From positions 30,090,938-30,154,937 of the forward strand of contig CM022670.1 in the NCBI GenBank assembly GCA_012295275.1: a stretch of 64,000 bases of DNA, read 5' to 3'. The DNA is from Chrysomallon squamiferum. Lineage: Eukaryota > Mollusca > Gastropoda > Neomphalida > Peltospiridae. This document shows, one piece after another, positions 47,101-58,500 of the stretch. The number at the start of each line of letters is the position of its first letter. Position 1 is the stretch's first letter. The notes under the pieces were generated by a model. It worked only from the letters and a program-made list of their open reading frames with translations, was not told the DNA's origin and made no database searches. The position numbers were made by a program, and so were the translations under genes.

Positions 47101-48918
47101 GTCAGATTCTGCACTGTGAGGTTCTGATATTCAGTCTGTTTATTGTCACTTTTTGCTTTATTTTTCTCATCTACACACTGTCCATGACTCCTCTGAATAC
47201 CAACATTGTCCAAATCTCTCTGATTTCTTTTGTAGTCTGAAGACTTTTGCATGAACTGCACTTGATTTCTGTTGGGTGAAAAATTGTCCTTGCTTCCTTG
47301 AACACTGTAAGCATCAGGCCCAGCTCTGTGATTTTTGGGCTCTCTCTGAGAATAGTTCATCCCAGATGACTGTTTCATGGAACAGTCATTCAGTCTTTGA
47401 TTAGTATGGTTGTTAAATAACCTCTGACCTTTTTCAGTGCCAAGGTCCTGTGTCCTGTCTATTCCAGAATCACTGGATGACACAGAAGAATCTAAATCAC
47501 TGCGTAGGTTTTGAGTACATTGAGACTGTTCAGAATACCTGCACTGACTAGATGTCCTCTGATCTCCTAACTGTTCTTGTCCATGGGTTTTGTTTGACAT
47601 AAAAGCACTTTTATCTTTGTTTCTTTGTTGAGCAGAAGCAAGTTCACTGGCATCACCAGAGCTAATTTTCCTTTCAGAATTAGGATTAACTTTTTTCTTC
47701 TGTCTGTCCTCCTCCCAGGAATCAAGGATTCTCTGTGAGTCAGAATTGATACTATTTGCTGGACTACACAGATTCTCCTGAGTTTTCCACGAACTGTTAC
47801 TAGACAGCTGGCCGGCACTGAGTTTGGGTGATGATGTTCTGATGGGCTCAGAACTATTTGGCAAGTCTAAAGGATGATTAGCAGAAGAGCCACTGTTAGT
47901 AGAAGCACCAGAAGGAGAGCCTACAGTTCTGACTGATTCTTTTTCCAGCCTAAATATTTTATCTTTGACAGAACAGGGTGTTTTGTTACCTGTCCTTTCA
48001 TTTTTACTCACTGGTGAGGATTTGTCTATAACAAATGGTCTCGGTGAATAGACAATGTTAGGTCTGATGCCTCCTGCCATGGGAGACTGCAGCACTTGGG
48101 CAGATGATTTTACCCCAGTTCTTACATTAGAACTTTCCACTTTAAATGTTGGAACAGATCCTGAAGGTTCGCAAGGACCACATCCCTTAGTTTCTCTACT
48201 GTCATGTGAATTTCTCCTTGACTGTCCCTGAGAACCATCATTTAACTGAGAACCTTCATGCACTTCCTTGTTATTGAATCTGTACTGTGAAATATCATCA
48301 AAACGCCTGCTGGACCATAAACAGGAACTGTCTTGAAAATCTCTGCTGGACCTTAATTGTGAGCCTTCAGTTGATGTTCTGCCTATCATTAACTGAGATC
48401 CACCATTTAATTCTGTGTTGACCTTCAGCTGAGACCCATCATTAGACTCCCTGTTCATCCTCAAATGAGAACCATCATTTGATGCTCTTGTAGACTTTAA
48501 ATGTGATCCATTATCATTTGATTCTCTGTAGCCTCGTAAATGAGATCTGTCAGTAGGCTCTCTGGTATACTTCAAATGGGATCCATCATTAAGTTCTGAT
48601 TTTAACTGAGCTTCATCATTTGATTCCCTCACAGACTTTAATGGAGCATTTTCAAGGCCTTCCCTGCTGGATTTTAATGAACTACCTTCACTAGAATCTC
48701 TGTATGGATGCAGTAATGACCCTGGCTGGCTGAGAGCAGAGTCACTGTTCCATGAATGTTTGCCTAGAGGCTTGTCACCAAACTGAGAACTGGCTGCTGT
48801 ACTGAGCTTGTAGTTGTTGTTGTCAGAATTAAGAGTGGCTGCTGACACTGATCGCTTGTATGTACCTACCTCTCTACGACTTCTGCTCACAAAGGCACCA
48901 TAAGAATCATCAGCAAAT
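43317..48918 (-). CDS. SHROOM: Shroom-family gene, 3' part (5 exons in window, span entry)
   Basis: Shroom proteins recruit Rho-kinase to apical actin and drive apical constriction. The C-terminal ASD2 coiled coil binds the kinase. Seen here: five exons giving 915 residues to the stop, all phases consistent. About 690 residues are Ser/Asn/Gln-rich and disordered-looking with a 12-residue tandem repeat. The rest is ASD2-like: a heptad-rich stretch, then FSFIDDLEKIVRLLLNLAGQ and ERLLPEQFEDYCYYIKMKSK, close to vertebrate Shroom as I know it. Any N-terminal PDZ domain must lie further 5' and I did not find it. The exact paralogue cannot be assigned; invertebrates usually have one Shroom gene. Confidence 0.9.
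43842..44015 (-). CDS. SHROOM: Shroom exon (central ASD2)
   Basis: 58 codons, VKQMVEERCRTDHEKQK to NVDPKIR, with FSFIDDLEKIVRLLLNLAGQ and LARAENAIQSL. Acceptor TTTTTTTATTCAG, donor AGG|gtaaga, phase 0 on both sides. A 70-bp AAAT array lies in the next upstream intron. Confidence 0.96.
44016..45326 (-). other. Shroom intron, no gene seen
   Basis: Contains an (AAAT)n array at about 44060-44123 and a short ACT/CTG triplet field near 45125-45245. Confidence 0.85.
44060..44123. repeat. (AAAT)n microsatellite
   Basis: About 16 tetranucleotide units close to the acceptor of the central ASD2 exon. Confidence 0.95.
45327..45428 (-). CDS. SHROOM: Shroom exon (ASD2 coiled coil)
   Basis: 34 codons, EELMEKLYVKLDILKEEKM to ENEALGKR, a heptad-type coiled coil. 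Donor AGG|gtaagt is a consensus. The acceptor ATAAATCTGAAG is unusually poor in pyrimidines, but phases agree. Confidence 0.9.
45753..45885 (-). CDS. SHROOM: Shroom exon (start of ASD2)
   Basis: One base completes Thr, then 44 codons: NVLPATYFKSPPKALVEMEL to NDALKKQK. Acceptor TATTTCTAG, donor AAG|gtattt, phase 0. The exact phase match to the large exon (AC|G) is the main link between the disordered part and ASD2. Confidence 0.93.
45886..46836 (-). other. Shroom intron, no gene seen
   Basis: AT-rich, without long microsatellites or recognised elements. Confidence 0.8.
46837..48918 (-). CDS. SHROOM: Shroom large exon (disordered Ser-rich region)
   Basis: 2082 bases. One base completes the preceding codon, then FADDSYGAFVSRSRREVGTY and about 680 more residues to SPESNST. 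Acceptor TGTTTTTTTCAG, donor AC|gtaagt. Rich in Ser, Asn, Gln and charged residues. A 12-residue repeat occupies 48215-48704. No ASD1 motif was identified by eye. The open frame could be read from an internal Met at 48890, but the splice acceptor and upstream in-frame codons argue that the exon extends to 48918. Confidence 0.93.
48215..48704 (-). repeat. coding 12-residue (36-bp) tandem repeat in Shroom
   Basis: About 13 degenerate units of the type SNDGSHLRMNRE, SNDGSQLKVNTE, PTDRSHLRGYRE, STEGSQLRSSRD. The conserved core is (D/E)GS(H/Q)L followed two to four residues later by R(E/D). Confidence 0.88.
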
Positions 48919-51613
48919 CTGAAAAAAACAAATAAATATTACAATACAGACTGGAGTAATTTCATATCCTTTTTAAAGTTACCTGTTAAATTTATAAACA
49001 AAACATTACTTTATTCTTTTTACACTCGTTGACAAATCAAATTTAGCATTTAAAGACAAAAATCATTGTTATGTACTAGATATTATTTTTTCACTTATTA
49101 AATTCAGTCAGTCATTTGTCATTAATGTTTAATAAACTGTGTTTAGAAATGATTCATGGAAACATGACTGAAAATACTTAGAGCACAAAATGTTATTCTA
49201 ATGGTCATGACAGTAAACCCACCAGAAATCTTTTCACTAATCAGCATAAAAAATACTTTAATACTAAAAATTTTATGCATCTGATTAATTGATCCTTTTA
49301 ACTTAATCTTCATAACATCAATGCTTTTCATGCTTGAAACTCATTTCTTGTCTTTTATGAGAATTTTAAATACAACTGCATCACATATAAAATAATTTTT
49401 ATTTTTATTTTCTGCTTTATACAGTTCTGCTTACTATAAACCAATACATCATGATTAATACAAAGAGTACATTATATCTTGCACAGAAAAAGTATACCTA
49501 TTTCTTGTGCTGAAAGCTGAAATGTGTTGGCCAGATTGAAGGATATTGTATCTTGACTACTGGCTGTTTACAAGAATTGTATTAAAGAAAAGTTTTAACC
49601 CCCAGAGAGAAACAGAAAGGTTTCATTATCTTTATTTCTGATGTTTTTGCATGTAAATAACTTGTTTACTCGGCAAAACAAATCCTCTCTTTTTCATGGT
49701 TTCTGGTATTAAGTATTAACTATTACCTACATACATTATATAATATATGCTGGCTGTAGAAGAGTTATTATGGATAGTACTGTTGAGATTATATGAACCA
49801 GATGACATTAATATATGTATGTTAGCAGAATGGGTTTTGGTTTTCACAGTTTAGCAATTTTTTCTGTTCTATTTTCTGTTTGATACTACATGTTTCTTTT
49901 TATCTTTTTTCTCTCTCAAATGATAATTTCAGAAAATTACAGTTTATAAATTGTTTATCCAGTTTATATTTTGTGAGAAGATGAGAGAGTTTGCTATAAT
50001 ACAAATAATTTCTTCTAAGAAAACTTTGAAAAATAATGCCAAAGAAAAACAAACTGTACAAATTTAAAATCTAATGAAGCAAAACAAAGCAGTTACTCCA
50101 GTAATATGACATTCCAGTGATTTAATTAGAAATGTCATTACATAAGCACACTATTATTTCTAACACGAATATTGTTAAGATAAACTGTACAATTTTAAAC
50201 CATCTGGGAAAAAAAAATGCAGTAAGACTAATTGAGTAAAATGATGTTGAAAGGATGTAATTAGAAATGTCATTATACAAGCTCACTGTTGGTGTAACAT
50301 CAATTTGTAGACAATCAATAAGAAGCAGAGCCAACACAAGCCATCAGTGGTTTGATTAACAATTTTTGATTAGGGAGCTACATGTGAAACATAACAAAAC
50401 ACTACATAGCTCTATTTTATGTTCATTCTCATGTACTTGCCAGGCTCTGTCATTCTTTCTCTGTCTGCCTCTCTTTGTCTCTCACTCTCCTCCATCTCTC
50501 TGCATCAACAGTTTTTAATACAACAAATACACAATATTTATTTTAATGTCCCTGTATATCTGTGTAAATTTGATGGTATTAAAAAAATATATATAGATAG
50601 CTTAGGACATGTAATATGAGGCAGGCCTAAAGTTTATTTGTAATATATTCTTTATCAAACAGAACACCAGAAATCTCAACACTTTAATTTCTGCTTTCAT
50701 CAAATTCACTTATTTTTTTCATACCTGTACAAGATGAAATGTCAAGACAAATATAAATGGAACATACTTTGAGAGAAAAAGAAAAAATAAGATCAATTAT
50801 TATATCAGTCAGACTTAAGAAGATAAGAACCTGAAGCTAGACAATGTAATCTAAGACAAACATCATGAGTTTCTACTCATTTGGAAAATGAGTGGGCTGC
50901 ATTAATACTATAGTTCCTGGAATCAGTCTTCCTGTCCATAGCCATTTAATTATTTCTCATTCTATCAAGTACCCAGGTTAATACCCAGGTGTGTTTAAAA
51001 TATTTTTGGTGCAAATTAATCATATCCATTATAGTTATTAATGATTGGTATCTGTGAACGTATTTCATTATTCATAAAGAAGTAATAAATAAATTCCTAG
51101 TTTTTATGTTGATATTTTAATCAGATCTCAACATTAATTTAACACTGGTTATAGAATAAATATTATATGAAGACCACAAATCTTGACATCTGAATGGAAA
51201 AGAAAATATTTGTAATAAGTTCAAGTGCTTTATATTAAAAACAAAATTCTTTAGACAGAAAACACCTAGAAAAAACCACTTCAGATTATCCGTTTAATTT
51301 GATTTAGCATGTTATCTTTGCAAACCAAGATGGACTTGTTTTTCTTGTCTGTGAAATAGCATATTTTCATTTGTCATCATCTAGAGGCAGAGATAGTCAA
51401 CACATGGTCTTCTCATTATCAACAGGAGAAAAATCTGCTGATAGCCTATACAGGCCAAGACACTCACTCCAACATATGTGTCTCAAATTTCTGACATACT
51501 GAACTGGATTGCTGACATGTATCTTCTACATTCAACACTCTGTAATCACAAAACATTACTTATATATATACTACTAAATGTTTTGTGTGTTTTTGTCTGT
51601 ATGTTTGTGTGTC

Positions 51614-51754
<141 letters not shown>

Positions 51755-52465
51755 AATACTGTATATATTATACAAAGAGAGGTAAAGTAATAATTGGTAT
51801 GTTACAGTAATCTACAGATGTTAATTAAACTGGATACACATAAACCTAACAGAAATATAAATATGTTAGCAGAAGATTATATATTTGGCTAATTTAAAAT
51901 ACAGGCATATTAACTGACAAAATGAAAAATGTGTCTGTTTGTATGTATGTCCAACTATTCACTGATAAATCTGTACAAGCAAGTAAACTGAAAATGCTAA
52001 TTGGGAAACGTTAAATTTTCAATCATTATTAGAAATTAACTAAATTAATCAGTAAGAAAGCATCAGCCTGGATTTTTCAGGTTGTGTCACACCTTAGATG
52101 TTAAATGAAAAATAAAATCACACAAAAAAGCTAATGGCTGGAACACCTGAACACAAAAATAAATAAAGCATGTTAATAATAATTTCTTTAATGATGTCTC
52201 AAAATATTTTCTTTTAATAGTTATTATCCTTATACATGGTTTGTAAAGAAAATATATTATAGAAAACTATAGTCTTGATTATTTGACATATTCTTATACA
52301 TTAGCAAAATGGGATGTTTCATATGAACCTTCTTATTAATCGGAAAATAAACAGCATTGCCTTTAATGCATCAGATTTGGTCTCAGTCTAGAATTAGGAA
52401 ATAGCATAATTTGTAAAAGTGAGAACTGAATCTATAACCCATCATTCCTTAGATCAGTATCTATA

Positions 52466-53789
52466 CGGTGGTATCTCAAGTTACAAGTTCTCCAAATATA
52501 GTTGCCCGGTCGAATTTTGGCTTTTAGTTGCGAGCCAAAATCTGGCTTATGAGCCAGCTTCAGATTCACCACTGCTAGTTGGTGCAATGAACAACACAAC
52601 ATCCACCCAGCATCCCGTGTCTCACTCCTTTGCTTCACGTGGTTACCTCATTGTGGAAGCATCTGTGTTGTGTTGTGCTTGCATTTTGTATCATTTTTAC
52701 ATATATTTTTCTTATTTAAAAATTCATTACCAAAAATTTCTGGGTTTGGGGGGCTGGAATGGGTTAATGGTATTTCAGTTAATTGATTTGATTTACGAAT
52801 TTAATTCATTCCATGACCGAGCTCATAGCTCGAAGTACTCACATGTCAAATCAGTTTTCCCAACTGAAATAAACTGAAATACCATTAATCTGTTCCAACC
52901 CACCAAAAACCACCCCATTTTTAAAAAAAAAATTGTAGTGTTTTTAAATAAGTATAATGTATTTGTAAATGACAAATACTGTATAAAAAACAAAATAAAA
53001 GAGAATGTACAGAAATAAATTGGTTTTGTAAAGTTTATTTATCTTGGAGATCAGACAACTTGGCCTAACTTAACTGTTGATTTCTTTTCACTTTACTTTT
53101 GCTTATCTTAATCTTTTTCACTGATTTTTGTCCATTTCGCCATGCTTTCCTCACTTCCAAGGCGTTTCAATAAAAAAGAGGAGGTTTGCTTCATCCTCCC
53201 TTTCAGAATGTTTCAGAAATACATTAGGCAAGTGTCATTATAAAGGGGTAGTGTTGGGTGGAAGGTAGAAAACCTTTATAAATGTGAATTCTTTGAAGAT
53301 GTCATCTTCAAGGTTAGGTGGGTGAGCAACAGCATTGTCCAGGACAAGAAGGGCTTGTAGGGGTTGGTTATTTTCCTGGAGATACGTCTTAATGGAAGGC
53401 ACAAAAAACTGCCTGGTGACCCATGCTTCAGGTTTGCCCTCCACATAACCTGGAGTTTTTCCGAATGATGTATGAGCAGCAGCTTGATCGTGTAGTTGCC
53501 ACTGCAAAGTGTGAGCGTTAACTTATCATTCACAGGTTTGTGGCCTTTCATCTTCTTCTCTTCTGCTGTTATGTAAGTCCTCCATGGCATCCTTTTCCAG
53601 AAGAGCCCTGTCTCATCACAGCTGAAGACTTGCTGGGGGACAAAATTTGAACACAACACAACAGAGATGATTCGAAATGTCACGTGATGTAAACAAGCTG
53701 TGGCGGATGTTGTGTTGTTCGTTGCACCAACAGGATGACTGCTTGTAACTCAAAAAACTTTGGGGCACTCATAAGTTGAGGTATCACTG
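52466..53789 (-). mobile_element. defective Tigger/pogo-type element
   Basis: The left end CGGTGGTATCTCAAGTTACA and the right end, read in reverse, CAGTGATACCTCAACTTATG are related terminal inverted repeats of Tigger type, flanked by TA on the left and TG on the right. Further inside, a segment GAACAACACAACATCC is shared in inverted orientation. It is about 1.3 kb, roughly half the length of autonomous Tigger elements, so it is internally deleted. It contains a transposase fragment and a small internal palindrome (52741-52905). Confidence 0.85.
53238..53683 (-). pseudogene. Tigger-type DDE transposase fragment, frameshifted
   Basis: The first part, in one frame, reads VFSCDETGLFWKRMPWRTYI, then EEKKMKGHKPVNDKLTLTLC, containing the first catalytic Asp. 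The frame then shifts and continues as KPEAWVTRQFFVPSIKTYLQ, then QALLVLDNAVAHPPN with the second catalytic Asp, ending VFYLPPNTTPL. The third acidic residue and the DNA-binding N-terminus are missing. Confidence 0.88.
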
Positions 53790-53793
53790 TGCA

Positions 53794-53798
<5 letters not shown>

Positions 53799-53826
<28 letters not shown>
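53799..53826. repeat. (AT)n microsatellite
   Basis: Immediately outside the right end of the Tigger remnant. Confidence 0.9.
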
Positions 53827-53827
<1 letters not shown>

Positions 53828-55114
53828 TCAACAGTAATTTTTTAATATCTATAAAACTCTTTAGAGAAAATCTTGATGCCATTAATTTCCACTTGCTGCA
53901 TTTGGGTTTGATGTGAAAAGCAAATAACAATTTATCATACATCAGGGAAATATAGATTTTCTTTCAAGAACAAATATTTCTTTGGCACCTGCATTTTTGT
54001 TCTTAATGACATACAATATCATTTCTGGTAGAAGAACAGACTGGTTTTTTTAGGTAGCATTTGTTATAAATAAATATGCAATTTACTTGCAGGTTGGAAT
54101 ACTGATATGTAATATGTACATATATGCGTTAACATATATCAAACAGCTCTCTATGTGTGGTTTGTATACAGATACATTTCAGTATAACATATGCCATGAT
54201 GAAAATCTGTCAAAAAATAAGAACATTTTCAGAAAAAGAAACAAAATAAGAAAAAAGAAAGAGTATTTCTAAGCATTACAGAAAAACAAGAATTTCTGAT
54301 TTAGATTTAGATCATTAAAAAATTGAATGAATATGAAAACACTCCTAACAGTTATAGAGTGTAACACTTCTTTGATCAACAAATAATAATTTATTGAAAG
54401 TTGCACTAATAAAGAACTCAGAAACAGTTCTCAAAAACAAGGTAGATAAATTATCCAGCCCTGATGCTAATTCGCAAGCATAGCCTAATAACAATAAAAT
54501 CATTTTTCAGAATTTAAAAAAGAAAACAACTTTACAAATTTATATTATTTTCCTTTTTTATTTCTGTCATGGGCTCACACCTTTAAACATCTTGGATGTT
54601 TTATTAAGGCTCTGTAAAAAGGTGCTTTAATGGCCACCTAACAAGGAATATAAACGTTAAATTGACAGCAATCTATATAAATCAATAAGTCTATCTATCC
54701 ACTAGAGAAATAAGCAAAACACAAGTTAAGGTTCATGTTAATTATTTAATTATGATATACAGGTAACTTGATAATAATTCATTATACAGTCATAAAAGAT
54801 ATATTTAAGTAAATTCTGAGTAATTATACGAGTAAGGTCATGTCGGGAACCCAGACAAAATATGAATCTGCACGGAGGACAGATTGAAACATTAAAATTT
54901 TAATTATGATAAATGTTATTGACACAGGTTAATTGCACATTACACCCTATCAGAATAAGAATAGACAATTGCTTACCATACTTGTCCATAAAGACAATGT
55001 CATTCAAAAACATTGGTTTCCCCACTTGACCGAGTTCTTGTTTGGCCTTTTCCTTCACTCATTAATTACAATGCCATGGAGTTGAAAAATTGGCAGAAAC
55101 AATACAAAAGTTAT

Positions 55115-55262
55115 GCAATTTCAATTCCATCACTTAAAAATATAAAGCATGGATGTGACTGAAGTAACAACTTTGGTTACGCAATTTCAATTCCATGGTA
55201 TAAAAATAAAAAGAGTGGATGATATTGAAGTAACAATTTCTTATGCAGTCTGAATTCCATGA
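55115..55262. repeat. ~75-bp tandem duplication
   Basis: GCAATTTCAATTCCAT occurs near 55115 and 55180 and a diverged GCAGTCTGAATTCCAT near 55246. GAAGTAACAA follows in each full unit. Confidence 0.75.
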
Positions 55263-56939
55263 CAATTTCATGATTCTATTTATTATGACAATCATTAGAC
55301 TGAAAATACTGTTGTACTGAAACATAATCTCATTAATAAAAAAATGTTTGTTGTTAAAGCAGTTACATATGTGTCTGCTTGTTAACAAATGGTTATATAC
55401 CCTTCAATATTAATGGTAGAATCAGTGAAAACAAATTTAAAAAAACAACATTCCTGCATTAATAATTTACTTGATTTATTAATGTCATTTGTTGCAAAAC
55501 ATAAATCTTGCCCATCAAATAAAGACTTCCCACAAAAAAGAAAACAAATGAAAAATTATATCTGTGTAGTTGTACAAATGGAAGTTTATTATTGCCAATT
55601 AACAGGATTTGTTTTCTTTATTTACCCACCAAGTCTAGTCATGCAAGAAGGCAGAAAAGAGTTCATCTTTCCCATTTATTTGCAATTTTAGAGTTAAAGA
55701 ATTTCTGTGTTGATAACAGACACTCATTAATTTGTTCTTTTAGGAAAATATGTTTTCTTGCTGTAAAAACCAAGGAATATCTGAATTTTTTTTTTTTTTA
55801 AATCATGTTATAGGGAATTTCAGCATTTGAAAATCTTTTACCATGTATGTAATATACAATGTCTGTATATACAAGAGAAAAACAGAGAATTTGAAAACCA
55901 GCAACTTACTTCTATATACATAATGCAGAATAAAAACATATAAAAAAAGGCTGGAAAATCTGAAAAAATGCATATATGTAACATACAATAGCTATATAAC
56001 AGAGAGAAAACAATTAACAGAATTTGAAAATCTATAAATTAGCTGCTTGTAATATGGAATATCTTTATTTAGTTGTAATATGGAATATCTTTAGCTTAAT
56101 GAAACCAGTGCTGTATATAATGGAATACAATCAAAACAACAGATTTTCTCTTTACATTACATATTAACTGTATAGATATGAATGTGATAATTATTTCAAA
56201 TTTAGATAATGTGTATTTTCAAAATTTCTGAAAAAAACCTCTGATTTTCTTGAGGAAATAAAAAAAAAAAAAATAAAACAATGAAAAAAAAAAAAAAGAG
56301 AGAAAAGAAAAAACAACTTGGGCAACAGAGACACTGTTACAAGTGCATACATGTAAGATACTGTGTCTGCTAACATCTTCATATTAAATATCTGTACGCT
56401 ATTTATGTAACAGCACACGGGCATGGGCGAAGACAAAAAACAATAACAAACTACAGTAATTCACAGAAATGAAACCAAGCCACCAGATATCATGGCAATA
56501 AACTTTATCAGACAAATGCTGATAATGGTGACCTTCAAACAACATGGACAGAGTATTTCTCTAATGGTTTTGTCCTGCTGTGAAAATGTAATTTACAAGT
56601 CAGATGAGATTACCAGCTGTAGCTTAGGTTGTTTTATTTGTCATGTACTCAGCTAATAGAGAATGAACATAATACACATACTCACACAGTAGACATTGAT
56701 ATACACATACACAAGATAAAAAGACAATTACAGGTGATAAAGCCAATAATGACAAACTGTACTATAAACATGTACTTATATATAGAGATCTATCACTAAT
56801 ATGAATCATACTGATCCTTGTATAGGGCTATATGTACATTTCTTAGGCACAGTCTGTTCTTTTCATAACTGTAGGTAACTTCTGCCTTTGGACTGTACAA
56901 AACATTAATATACATTGTTATTATGTATCTTATTCTTTT

Positions 56940-57120
56940 GGTACGCAGATATAAAAATACCAACAAAATGATAACATAACTTCGTAAATACTGAATTATA
57001 TATTATACTAGCTTTAATACCCAGATATATAAAACCAACAAAATAGTAACAAAACCTTGTAAATATCGTATTACATATCTTACTAGTTGCAATACCCAGA
57101 TATATAAACACCAACATGAC
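56940..57120. repeat. 75-bp minisatellite, 2.5 units
   Basis: The core CCCAGATATATAAA...ACCAACA recurs at about 56945 (diverged), 57020 and 57095, with a TTAC/TATTATACTAG segment between. Confidence 0.8.
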
Positions 57121-58383
57121 TAAGCCTACCAAGCATTTTACAGAGTTACACAGCACATATATGTATTAATACAAGGATTACACCATTTGTTATTAATTCT
57201 GTTAGTTATGTTGATTATTTTACCCTGAGGAAGTGTGTGTAAATGATCATATTCACATGCCAAAATATTCCACTGACATGAATATTGACAAATAATCAAG
57301 AATAGAAAAATATTATCTTTCTAATCATATCTTGAAAAAAGAGAGAATAAAGTCAATGAATTAAATAAAAATGAAAATGATAAACAATGCATTAACTAAA
57401 AACAGTAAATGGTAAAGAATATACTAAATTTAAAAAAATGTAGAAACTAATGACCATGACTGATGAAGAACCTAATTTCACAGACCACCTGAAAACAATT
57501 AAATTCTCAGATTTTCTGAGAATGTAAAAACTGGACTTATCATTGTGCTCTAAGCTCTTGATTTCTTATTGACATGAAAATTATAAATTAGGTATCACAT
57601 CTTCTGTTTGAGAAATGAAAATAGTTCTTTTTAAAATGCCATCATATTATAGATCTTCCATACATTTTCAGATGTTTGTTTCAGTCAAGAACAGTACTGT
57701 TTAGATATGCAGGATGTTGTTAGGTATAAGTAAGTCAAGAACAAAAACAAAAAAAGGTTTTGTATGTGGTTATTATACCTCTAAGACATGTTTCTGCATA
57801 CATCTGTAAAACATTAAAGAACAAAAGATATGCTAACTCATATCAGTTGTATCATGTAATCTGTGGTTTGATGAATCTACAAAGAGCTTCCAGAAATAAA
57901 GTAAAAAAGATTCTGAAACAAGCCAGGTGCCAATAAATCACTGGAGAAAAAAACAGAGCCCAGTTTTGACAAGTCTGAGCAGTTTCCAGTGACAACATGA
58001 ACTAAATAGATGAACTGATGAAACAATGCTTGGAAAAGATAAGTATAACTGACTCAAAACTTGGCCACAGAATGGATGCAAATATTACCACAAAATTACT
58101 CTGAAAAGCAATGAAGCAGAAGAAACTGGTTTTGCAGAACATGATGTTGTTGATAAAATAGAAAAAAATGTTACTCTGTGAGATTAATTGGAAAATAACT
58201 GGCAGAATTTTCCTTTAAAAAACACAAACACACACATGTTAAATTGAAAACATTAAATATGATACTTTTGCAATGGGCAAAGAAATAAATATATATATAT
58301 ATATTTGAAAGAAATTTATTTACTACATAACTTTTATTTGATTTATATTCAAGAAATCTGCCAAGACAGTTCTAACAATTTAA

Positions 58384-58500
58384 GTAAATAAATAAATAAA
58401 TAAATAAATAAAAAAAAAAAAAATAAAAAAAAAAAAAAAATAAATAAAAAAATTTATTAAATTATAAAAATAAAAAAATAAAAAAATTAAGAGATTAGAA
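58384..58500. repeat. A-rich / AAAT tract
   Basis: AAAT tetranucleotides grading into near-pure A. The - strand frame (poly-Phe/Leu/Ile) is not a gene. It could be a poly(A)-type retroposon tail, but no body was recognised. Confidence 0.7.

Noticed and set aside
52419-52877. 152-codon + strand frame
   Set aside because: Covers the left terminal region of the Tigger element; no protein similarity recognised.
55389-55801. Overlapping + strand frames of 100 and 69 codons
   Set aside because: Slightly protein-like (NNLLDLLMSFVAKHKSC), but AT-rich, overlapping in two frames and without splice context.
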